Shown piece after piece: positions 1 to 5,498 of a DNA stretch of 8,753 bases; the stretch's first letter is position 1, and each line of letters starts with the position of its first letter. The notes under the pieces were generated by a model that searched no databases, was not told the DNA's origin, and saw nothing but the letters and a program-made list of their open reading frames with translations. Origin of the DNA: Dehalococcoidia bacterium. Lineage in GTDB: Bacteria; Chloroflexota; Dehalococcoidia; Plut-88900. The stretch is from assembly GCA_012270635.1 (NCBI GenBank), contig JAAXHX010000010.1, positions 17,771 through 26,523 of the forward strand, in the 5' to 3' direction. Both the position numbers and the translations under genes were made by a program.

Positions 1-2
1 TG

Positions 3-563
3 GACGCCCCGGTGAGCGGCGGGGAGGTCGGGGCCACCAACCGGACGATGATAATCATGATCGGCGGGGACAAGGAGATCTTCGACAGGGTGAAGCCCCT
101 GCTGGACCACCTGGGGAGCAACATCCTCTACACGGGGGCGATAGGCAACGGCTCGGTGTGCAAGCTGGTGCACAACGTGATGGGCGCAGCCACCCGGATG
201 GTGGTGCTGGAGGGAATGACGCTGGGGGTTAAGGCCGGCGTGGACGCCGAGACCCTCTTGAAAGCCGTGGGCGGCGGCATGTACGGAAAGGCCTCTCCCG
301 TCGGCGGCCTGGAGAACGACCTCCTTTCCGGTAAGTTCGACCCCGCAAGCTTCGCCCTTAAGCTCTCCCAGAAAGATACCTCGCTGGCCATACAACTGGC
401 CCGCGAAGTGCGGGCCCCCGTGCCCCTGTCCAGCCTGGCGGAGCAGATACAACTGGAAGCCATGGACCGGGGCTGGGGCAACAGGAACTTCAACGCTTCG
501 GACCTGATTATCGAAGAGCGGGCAGGGGTAAAGGTGAGGGGGTCGGGGGCGGGCCCGGAATAA
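3..563 (+). CDS. 3-hydroxyisobutyrate dehydrogenase-family NAD(P)-dependent oxidoreductase, 5'-truncated by the window edge
   Basis: This is the C-terminal 186 residues of a beta-hydroxyacid dehydrogenase, a family that oxidises 3-hydroxyisobutyrate, tartronate semialdehyde or similar short hydroxyacids with NAD(P). The frame is open from base 3 and begins DAPVSGGEVGA, the family's conserved substrate-binding segment after the Rossmann fold, so the GTG at 12 is an internal Val codon and not a start. The GxxxKxxxN catalytic signature is seen as GSVCKLVHN, with the catalytic Lys at 162-164 and the Asn at 174-176. The rest is the all-helical C-terminal NAD-binding_11-type domain, which governs dimerisation and substrate choice. 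The N-terminal dinucleotide-binding half lies outside the window. The stop TAA is at 561-563, only 15 nt before the next gene, so the two are probably cotranscribed. The family call is firm; the substrate cannot be decided. Confidence 0.9.
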   Translation, partial: DAPVSGGEVGATNRTMIIMIGGDKEIFDRVKPLLDHLGSNILYTGAIGNGSVCKLVHNVMGAATRMVVLEGMTLGVKAGVDAETLLKAVGGGMYGKASPVGGLENDLLSGKFDPASFALKLSQKDTSLAIQLAREVRAPVPLSSLAEQIQLEAMDRGWGNRNFNASDLIIEERAGVKVRGSGAGPE

Positions 564-578
564 GCGGCGCCCACATTC

Positions 579-2102
579 ATGCTCGCCAGGGTTAGAAGCT
601 GCGCAGTTGTTGGCCTGGAAGGGGCCATCGTTGAAGTCGAGATAGACATCTCCCCGGGACTGCCGGCGTTTACGATCGTCGGTCTGCCCGACACCGCGGT
701 GCAGGAGTCCCGGGAGAGAGTGAGAGCGGCTATCCGCAACTCGGGCTACCAGTTCCCGATGAAGCGCATAACCGTCAACCTGGCCCCCGCCGACCTCCGA
801 AAAGAGGGCCCTGCCTACGACCTGCCCATCGCCGTGGGCATCCTGATGAGCTCGGGGCAGGTGGAGACTGACACCTCAGAAATGATATTCCTGGGCGAAC
901 TTTCGCTGGAGGGGTCGGTCAGGCATACCCATGGAGTCCTTCCCATGGTGGGCATAGCCAAGGACAGGGGATTCCGCAGCGTGTTCGTCCCCGATCACGA
1001 CAAGGCCGAGGCCGCCGTGGTGGAAGGCATAGACATTTTCCCCGTCGCCACTCTGGCCACTCTGGTAAACCATCTTCGGGCCGACCACTCTCTAGCTCCT
1101 TACCGGGGAGATGGGGACCCGTCTGGTGACGCCGAGCCCGACTTCTTCGAGTCCGACTTCGCCCACATCAAGGGACAGGAGCACGCCAAGCGGGCCCTAG
1201 AGATCGCTGCGGCCGGGGGCCACAACATCCTGATGACGGGACCGCCAGGAAGCGGCAAGACCATGCTGGCCCGGTCCATGCCGTCGCTGCTGCCCAAGAT
1301 GTCCCCGGACGAATCGCTGGAAGTGACCAAGATATACAGCGTGAGCGGATTGCTGCCCTCGGAGGCGGCACTGATGAAGCAGAGGCCCTTCCGGTCTCCC
1401 CACTACACCATCTCCCATGCCGGCCTGGTGGGCGGGGGCAGGAGGCCCGGGCCCGGTGAGATAAGCCTGAGCCATCGAGGCGTCCTATTCCTGGACGAGT
1501 TGCCAGAGTTCGGGCGGAACACGCTGGAAGTGCTGAGACAGCCCATCGAGGACAAGGTGGTCACCATCAGCCGGGCCCAGGGAACCGTTACCTTTCCCGC
1601 CAACTTCATGCTGGTGGCAGCGATGAACCCGTGCCCGTGCGGCTTCTACGGCGACTCGATCAGGGAGTGCTCCTGCGCCGCGGGGCTCGTGGCCCGGTAC
1701 CAGAAGCGGATCAGCGGCCCACTGCTGGACCGCATAGACATGTTCGTCGAGGTGCCGAGGGTCGATTACGAGAAGCTGATGAAGACGGACAACGCGGAGA
1801 ACTCCCGGCAGGCCAGGCAGAGGGTGGAAGAGGCCCGGGGTCGGCAGCTGTCACGCTTCGAAGGCACGACCCTGGCCTGCAACGCGGACATGGGCCCCGC
1901 GCAGGTGAAGGACGTATGCGCCCTGGAGGACGGGGCCCGGGGTCTGCTTCAGCAGGCGACCCGGCAGTTGCAGTTGTCCGCCAGGGCCTTTCACCGGATA
2001 CTCAAGCTCTCGCGGACCATCGCCGACCTATCCGCTTCCGAGAGCATACAGGTGGGCCACGTGGCGGAGGCGGTGCAGTACAGGCCCCGGGGGCTGGGGT
2101 AA
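579..2102 (+). CDS. comM: ComM/YifB-family Mg-chelatase-like AAA+ ATPase
   Basis: This is a 507-residue protein of the usual length for the YifB/ComM family. In Vibrio, ComM is a hexameric helicase that promotes branch migration during natural transformation. Residues 1 to about 165 form the Lon-protease-like ChlI N-domain, with the family landmarks GLPAFTIVGLPD and TVNLAPADLRKEGPAYDLP. The AAA+ core has Walker A GPPGSGKT at 221-228, Walker B LFLDE with D306-E307, the Cys cluster NPCPCG followed by CSC (a possible zinc site), and the GPLLDRID block that supplies a conserved arginine. The C-terminal helical Mg-chelatase domain ends with the typical ARAFHRILKLSRTIADL segment. The ATG at 579 is chosen because the conserved N-terminus begins exactly there. 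No Shine-Dalgarno is visible, so translation may be coupled to the dehydrogenase stop 15 nt upstream. The frame and all key motifs are intact. Its natural substrate in this organism is not shown. Confidence 0.95.
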   Translation: MLARVRSCAVVGLEGAIVEVEIDISPGLPAFTIVGLPDTAVQESRERVRAAIRNSGYQFPMKRITVNLAPADLRKEGPAYDLPIAVGILMSSGQVETDTSEMIFLGELSLEGSVRHTHGVLPMVGIAKDRGFRSVFVPDHDKAEAAVVEGIDIFPVATLATLVNHLRADHSLAPYRGDGDPSGDAEPDFFESDFAHIKGQEHAKRALEIAAAGGHNILMTGPPGSGKTMLARSMPSLLPKMSPDESLEVTKIYSVSGLLPSEAALMKQRPFRSPHYTISHAGLVGGGRRPGPGEISLSHRGVLFLDELPEFGRNTLEVLRQPIEDKVVTISRAQGTVTFPANFMLVAAMNPCPCGFYGDSIRECSCAAGLVARYQKRISGPLLDRIDMFVEVPRVDYEKLMKTDNAENSRQARQRVEEARGRQLSRFEGTTLACNADMGPAQVKDVCALEDGARGLLQQATRQLQLSARAFHRILKLSRTIADLSASESIQVGHVAEAVQYRPRGLG

Positions 2103-2121
2103 CCTAAAGCGGGTCCTCGTT

Positions 2122-2139
2122 GTCAAGATGATTATTGAC
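2122..2139 (+). promoter_or_regulatory. Candidate operator: short inverted repeat over the -35 element
   Basis: GTCAA (2122-2126) and TTGAC (2135-2139) form a perfect 5-bp inverted repeat with 8 nt between the arms. The right arm lies inside the proposed -35 element of the antitoxin promoter. Type II antitoxins of the ribbon-helix-helix class usually repress their own operon by binding such palindromes. The arms are short, so chance is a real alternative. Confidence 0.3.
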
Positions 2140-2163
2140 GGCGTCCTGGGCTGCCTCCAAAAT
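2135..2163 (+). promoter_or_regulatory. Candidate sigma70 promoter for the toxin-antitoxin pair
   Basis: TTGACG (2135-2140, 5/6 match to the -35 consensus) is separated by 17 nt from CAAAAT (2158-2163, 4/6 match to the -10). Initiation would fall near 2170, just before the Shine-Dalgarno at 2176-2183 and the ATG at 2192. Reading this stretch as a promoter removes the need for the in-frame TTG at 2135 as a start codon. The match is by eye only. Confidence 0.45.
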
Positions 2164-2191
2164 GGGGTGCAATAGAGAAAGGGTACGTGCG

Positions 2192-2419
2192 ATGGTCGCT
2201 TCACGGGAGAAATTCTCAAGCCAGGCCTCTCCGGAGTTGCTGGAAGGCATGAGGGAGATCGCCCGAAAGGAAGGCCGGTGCCTTCAGGCCGTGCTGGAAG
2301 ACGCCATGCGGCAATACCTGGAGATCAAGGCGCAGCAGTCGCCCAACTCGGAATTCATGTCTCACTATCAGGCCAGCGTTGCGAAGAACCGTAGACTCTA
2401 TGAACTGCTCGCCCAGTGA
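2192..2419 (+). CDS. Small ribbon-helix-helix-like antitoxin of a Doc-type toxin-antitoxin pair
   Basis: This encodes a predicted 75-residue protein. Residues 6-12 (EKFSSQA) resemble the short N-terminal beta-strand of ribbon-helix-helix antitoxins. They are followed by SPELLEGMREIARKEGR and CLQAVLEDAMRQYLEI, the two helices. The polar C-terminal tail (about residues 48-75, containing YQASVAKNRRLYELLAQ) would be the toxin-binding part. The ATG at 2192 is chosen because AGAAAGGG at 2176-2183 lies 8 nt upstream. An in-frame TTG at 2135 and an ATG at 2162 would only add poorly conserved-looking residues across the likely promoter. The TGA stop overlaps the GTG start of the toxin remnant (GTGA, 2416-2419), the usual coupling in type II systems. 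The reading frame is intact although its toxin is broken. It is not a Phd-type antitoxin by motif. The family call rests on pattern and context. Confidence 0.7.
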   Translation: MVASREKFSSQASPELLEGMREIARKEGRCLQAVLEDAMRQYLEIKAQQSPNSEFMSHYQASVAKNRRLYELLAQ

Positions 2420-2800
2420 GACGCTGGTTTCCCTCCACTGAAGATGCTATTGCAGTCCACGAGGACCAGATAGCACGGTTTGGAGGCAGTTTGGGCCTGC
2501 GGGACCGAGGAGCACTGGAATCCGCAATCATGCGGCCCCAGATCGGCTACTACGACGAGGTGGTGCAGGAAGCGGCGGCGATGATGGAAAGCCTCGCCAT
2601 GAACCATCCCCCTTCATCGACGGCAACAAGCGGGTCGCCTTCGCCGTCACGGATGCCTTCCTGAGGATGAACGGCCACTTCATAGACTGTTAAAACGAAG
2701 AAGCCTATGCCTTCTTCATGCACCTGTTCGATACGGACAATTTTCGGTTTGATCAACTGAATTCCTGTTCGAGCAGAAGGTGAGACCCCTCTCAGGCTAG
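2416..2800 (+). pseudogene. doc: Disrupted Doc/Fic-family toxin (death-on-curing type)
   Basis: Doc toxins are Fic-fold kinases that phosphorylate EF-Tu and stop translation. The frame starts with GTG at 2416 and reads MRRWFPSTEDAIAVHEDQ, then FGGSLGLRDRGALESAI, the Doc N-terminal half, as far as NHP. At a run of five C (2608-2612) the frame is lost. The catalytic motif continues two bases out of phase as FIDGNKRVAF from 2613, so a 2-nt insertion best restores HPFIDGNKR. That second frame hits TAA at 2691-2693 right after NGHFIDC, yet the family's C-terminal part (NEEAYAFFMHLFDT, FRFDQLNS) carries on in the same frame beyond it. Near 2767 one missing base would restore NSWFEQKVRPLSG, ending at TAG 2798-2800. 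Two shifts and a stop argue for true decay rather than a single sequencing slip. The product ending in the first frame (stop 2662-2664) would lack the active site and be inactive. Confidence 0.85.
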
Positions 2801-2884
2801 GGGAGGACTCCCAAGACCCTTGCATATCTCCAAGTTACACTCCCTCTACTATTGAGACGACCTTCTATTCCCCTCCCTCTCATA

Positions 2885-2908
2885 CTTCGACAGGCTCAGC
2901 ACGAGCGG
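2885..2908. repeat. Single copy of a dispersed, imperfectly palindromic intergenic repeat
   Basis: The stretch containing cttcgacaggctcag followed by cacgagcgg matches, from memory, a short sequence seen many times between genes in various GC-rich bacterial genomes (generic form TTCGACAGGCTCAGGACGA). Its ends, TTCG and CGAG, can pair weakly in hairpin form. Only one copy lies in this window, in the 230-nt gap between the toxin remnant and the Nudix gene, so repetition cannot be shown here. The rest of that gap (2801-2884 and 2909-2971) shows no gene and no convincing terminator. Confidence 0.5.
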
Positions 2909-2971
2909 CCCCGGTTCCTCCAGGAAAGGTTGTGAAAAGGTCTCGTCCCCGGATTTCCCTAGCGAGGCCTT

Positions 2972-2980
2972 TGCTATAAT
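2972..2980 (+). promoter_or_regulatory. Extended -10 promoter element for the Nudix-deaminase unit
   Basis: TGCTATAAT is a perfect TATAAT preceded by the extended TGn motif. No good -35 hexamer sits 16-18 nt upstream, which is common for extended -10 promoters. Transcription would start near 2987 and give a leader of about 44 nt before the ATG at 3031. Confidence 0.6.
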
Positions 2981-3030
2981 CGCCGAAGCCCTTGGGCCCG
3001 GTCCAATTCCTAGCCCTACCCAAATACCCC

Positions 3031-3552
3031 ATGCCCCACGACCATAAAGAGACCGGTTACAAATTCTGCGTCCGGTGCGGAGGACGGCTGGGACTCAAGC
3101 TGGTGAAGGTGGGGGAGCCCGAGAGGCTGGTCTGCGGGTCCTGCGATTACATCCAGTACCTAAACCCGAGGGTCGCCTCGGGGGCGATTGTCAGGCAAAA
3201 GGGCAAGCTCCTTCTCCTTCGGCGGGGAATCGAACCCGCATACGGGAAGTGGGTCTTCCCCGGCGGGTTCGTCGACGCCGGCGAGACTCTGGAAGGGGCA
3301 GCCATACGGGAGTCCATGGAAGAGGCCGGGATTACAGTCTCCATAGACGGGCTGATTGGGGCCTACTCCTACGACGGCTCGCCGGTGGTGATCATCGTGT
3401 ACGCAGGTACGATTGTCGGGGGGGAGCCCCGGGCCCTGGATGAGTCCATTGGTATAGCGTTCTTCGACCGGGAGGAGATCCCGTGGGACGACCTGGCATT
3501 CCCCAGCACCCGGGACTCGCTCAAGGAATACTGCGACCGGTTCTGGCGATAG
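3031..3552 (+). CDS. Zinc-ribbon Nudix hydrolase
   Basis: This 173-residue protein should hydrolyse a nucleoside diphosphate linked to another group, with Mg2+. An N-terminal zinc ribbon uses C13-x2-C16 and C35-x2-C38, followed by YLNPRVASGAI, the join to the Nudix fold seen in zinc-ribbon Nudix proteins of the NADH-pyrophosphatase-like group. The Nudix box spans 79-101 and fits GX5EX7REUXEEXGU, with G79, E85, R93-E94, E97-E98 and G100; the usual hydrophobic U position after RE is Ser95. It is shorter than NudC and lacks NudC's long N-terminal domain, so the substrate (ADP-ribose, a dinucleotide or a damaged nucleotide) is open. ATG 3031 is preferred over the in-frame TTG at 2992 because the zinc ribbon begins soon after it and the TTG lies almost on the predicted transcription start. 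No Shine-Dalgarno is visible before either. The next gene starts 9 nt after the stop. Confidence 0.9.
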   Translation: MPHDHKETGYKFCVRCGGRLGLKLVKVGEPERLVCGSCDYIQYLNPRVASGAIVRQKGKLLLLRRGIEPAYGKWVFPGGFVDAGETLEGAAIRESMEEAGITVSIDGLIGAYSYDGSPVVIIVYAGTIVGGEPRALDESIGIAFFDREEIPWDDLAFPSTRDSLKEYCDRFWR

Positions 3553-3561
3553 GAGGCAAAG

Positions 3562-4062
3562 GTGAAAATTGACGTAAGAGTGATGGAGCAGGCCCTGGAA
3601 CTGGCTCGGACCGCCGAGACTCACGGGGACGTGCCCGTAGCGGCGATTGTCCTGAAGGACGGTGAGATAATCGGGCAGAGCGAGCCGCGGGTCATGGTCG
3701 ACTCCGACCCCACCGCCCACGCCGAGCTCCTGGCAATACGGAACGCCGCCGCAAATCTCGGCGGCCCCTACCTGGCCGGATGCACCATGTACATCACCTT
3801 CGAATGCTGCCCCATGTGCTGCGGGGCGATCATGAACTCGGGCATAGACACTCTCATCATCGGGGGGCGGTTCGAGGGAGAGCATCGGACATACGGCGGG
3901 TATTCGGTGTCGGGGCTGCTGGGACTGTCGGGGGCCGACGGGAGGATCGCCCTGACCGAAGGGGTGATGAGGGAGACCTCCCAGGCGCTCTTCACCCCCG
4001 AGAAGCGGGACGACTGGCTGGACCGGATGCGGGGCAACAACCCCGGGTGGGGCAAGCAATAG
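3562..4062 (+). CDS. Zinc-dependent nucleoside/base deaminase (cytidine/deoxycytidylate deaminase superfamily)
   Basis: This 166-residue protein of the TadA/guanine deaminase/cytosine deaminase fold removes an amino group hydrolytically from a base, nucleoside or tRNA adenosine. The HAE motif is at 53-55 (THAHAE-like context TAHAELLAIRNA), with H53 as zinc ligand and E55 as proton shuttle. The second zinc motif is ECCPMCCGAI, with C83 and C86 as the other ligands. The residue before C83 is Cys82 where the family usually has Pro (PCxxC). It starts with GTG at 3562, supported by AGGAGG at 3551-3556 with 5 nt spacing; this strong site overlaps the Nudix stop codon region, so the two are surely cotranslated. 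Length and the C-terminal TPEKRDDWLDRM region do not settle the substrate. It could be a guanine or cytosine deaminase as readily as TadA. Linkage to a Nudix enzyme points to nucleotide salvage or sanitation. Confidence 0.88.
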   Translation: MKIDVRVMEQALELARTAETHGDVPVAAIVLKDGEIIGQSEPRVMVDSDPTAHAELLAIRNAAANLGGPYLAGCTMYITFECCPMCCGAIMNSGIDTLIIGGRFEGEHRTYGGYSVSGLLGLSGADGRIALTEGVMRETSQALFTPEKRDDWLDRMRGNNPGWGKQ

Positions 4063-4099
4063 AAACCAAACACAAACGCCTCCAACAAGTCCAGGGCGC

Positions 4100-5374
4100 T
4101 TGACTTCCATAGAGAACATCGGCCGCAGCGTTGGCGGGCGCTATTTCCCGGCGCTGGGTCACCGGGACTTCCGGCTGCTGTGGGTGGCGATTCTGGCGTC
4201 GGACTCCGGGACGTGGGCCCTGATGACCGTGCGGGCCTGGATGGCCCGGGACATAGCCGAGCAGTGGAGCGACCTTTGGGTCGGGATCACGGTATTCGCG
4301 GGCATGATCCCCTTCATCCTAGTTCCGCCCATAGCCGGTTATCTCGCCGATCGGTTCGTGCGCAAGCACGTCCTGGCGTCCACCTTTGTGCTGGCCCTGG
4401 CCCAGTGCCTTGCCCTCACCGTGCTTTCGCTGGCGGGCCTGCTGGAGCTGTGGCACCTGGTGGCGCTCTCCTTCATCAACGGCTCGGCGAGGGCCATACA
4501 GACGCCCACGGCCTTCTCCCTGGTGGCGAACCTGGTGCCCCGGGACCTGATGATCAACGCCTACGCCCTCAATTCGGCGACCTTCCACGCGTCGAGGCTC
4601 GTGGGGGCCGGGTTGATCGCCCCGCTGCTGGCCGTCATCGAGCCCGGGTGGGTCTTCGCCGCCTGCAATGCGCCCTTCATCCTGAGCCTCATACTTGCCC
4701 TGGGCATCCGAACGGTGTCTTCGGGGGCCATGGAAAAGGGCAAAGGAATGCTTGGCAACCTGGTCGCGGGTTTCAGCTACGTTTACAGAAGGCCCGCCCT
4801 GACCATGATCGTCTTGCTCATAACCTTCCACTGCGGGCTGACCATGTCCTTCGAGGCCCTGCTCCCGGTCATCTCTCAAGAGCGTTTCGGGTGGGGTGGG
4901 AGTGGGGTCGCATACCTGATGATGGCCGTCGGGGCGGGGGCCATGGTGTCTTCCATCTACCTGGCGGGAATCCGAACGGAGAGGCTGCGAGGGAGGCTGC
5001 TTCTAATTACGGGAGCGCTCAGTGCCCTGGCGCCCCTGGCCCTTGCCGTCGCTCCCAACATGGCCATAGGCATGCTGGCCACCGGGGCGATGGGGGCGAT
5101 GCAGACGGCCTACATGGTAATCACCCTCACGATGATGCAGTCCATGGTCCCCGACGCCGTTCGGGGCAGGATATCGAGCATCTATATAATTCACGCCGGA
5201 GGAATCATGTCCTTTGCCAACCTGAGCAACGGCGCGCTGGCGGAGCTCGCAGACCCCGCCTGGCTCCTGACCATCGGCGGCCTGGCGTTCCTCGCCGTGA
5301 CCGTGGCCAGCGGCGTCGGCCCGACGATGCGACGCATCTACTGGTCGGGCAATCCCGCTCCCGCCCCGACCTAG
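4100..5374 (+). CDS. MFS permease, MFS_3/EntS-like type
   Basis: This 424-residue integral membrane carrier has about 12 hydrophobic segments. A short cytoplasmic N-terminus leads into LGHRDFRLLWVAILAS, typical of the MFS_3 (EntS-like exporter) group. MFS motif A lies between helices 2 and 3 as GYLADRFVRK (80-89), where the Asp and basic residues gate the conformational change. A basic loop near 225-245 (MEKGKGMLGN onward) separates the two halves. Relatives include siderophore and drug exporters, but the substrate here is unknown. The start is TTG at 4100, the first available start in the frame; AGGG at 4093-4096 is a poor and close ribosome site. Later start codons would remove helix 1. It lies 37 nt after the deaminase stop with no promoter seen between, so it probably ends the Nudix-deaminase operon. 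The start choice is the weak point; the family is firm. Confidence 0.85.
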   Translation: MTSIENIGRSVGGRYFPALGHRDFRLLWVAILASDSGTWALMTVRAWMARDIAEQWSDLWVGITVFAGMIPFILVPPIAGYLADRFVRKHVLASTFVLALAQCLALTVLSLAGLLELWHLVALSFINGSARAIQTPTAFSLVANLVPRDLMINAYALNSATFHASRLVGAGLIAPLLAVIEPGWVFAACNAPFILSLILALGIRTVSSGAMEKGKGMLGNLVAGFSYVYRRPALTMIVLLITFHCGLTMSFEALLPVISQERFGWGGSGVAYLMMAVGAGAMVSSIYLAGIRTERLRGRLLLITGALSALAPLALAVAPNMAIGMLATGAMGAMQTAYMVITLTMMQSMVPDAVRGRISSIYIIHAGGIMSFANLSNGALAELADPAWLLTIGGLAFLAVTVASGVGPTMRRIYWSGNPAPAPT

Positions 5375-5420
5375 AGGCCCGCCTTTCCATTAGTGCATTC
5401 CTCCTCCCGTCGGCATTCCC

Positions 5421-5449
5421 TTGTTACCTAAAGGGCATCTGTCTATGAT
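5421..5449 (+). promoter_or_regulatory. Candidate sigma70 promoter for the second MFS gene
   Basis: TTGTTA (5421-5426, 4/6) and TATGAT (5444-5449, 5/6) are separated by exactly 17 nt in the 124-nt gap between the two permease genes. Transcription would begin near 5456, about 43 nt before the ATG. This suggests the second permease is expressed separately from the first. Confidence 0.55.
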
Positions 5450-5498
5450 GCGCGTGGATTTTCCGCGGCCCTGAAAGGCCCTCAGGAGGGGAGCCCGA

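Noticed and set aside
78..90. Second copy of the dispersed repeat (ttcgacagg)
   Set aside because: Only nine bases match, inside a coding region; the flanking repeat sequence is absent.
2228..2248. Fic-inhibition motif (S/T)xxxE(G/N) in the antitoxin, suggested by SPELLEG
   Set aside because: Four residues, not three, separate Ser13 and Glu18, and the segment lies in the predicted first DNA-binding helix.
2605..2664. Programmed ribosomal frameshift at the C5 run in the Doc gene
   Set aside because: A shift here would reach only 26 codons before the TAA at 2691, and the 3' end has a further probable frame loss, so decay explains the data better.
2697..2717. Perfect 7-bp inverted repeat GAAGAAG / CTTCTTC just after the TAA in the toxin remnant, as a terminator
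   Set aside because: No T-run follows, and the repeat arises from the codons for EEAYAFF in the decayed toxin.
2786..2803. Possible terminator stem CCCCT / AGGGG at the end of the toxin remnant
   Set aside because: Only 5 bp with an 8-nt loop and no U-tract; too weak to call.
3221..3239. tRNA T-arm-like sequence on the minus strand (GCGGGTTCGATTCCCCGC)
   Set aside because: No matching acceptor, D or anticodon arms are found around it. The bases encode RRGIEPA in the Nudix protein, so the likeness is chance.
3160..4119. A 319-codon minus-strand open frame across the Nudix and deaminase genes
   Set aside because: It lies opposite two genes with intact catalytic motifs, has no recognisable domain and no ribosome site; a shadow frame.
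4180..5448. A 422-codon open frame overlapping the first MFS gene on the same strand
   Set aside because: Its product is rich in Gly, Arg, Pro and His with no hydrophobic segments or family motif. It is the usual shadow of a GC-rich gene whose true frame encodes a clear permease.
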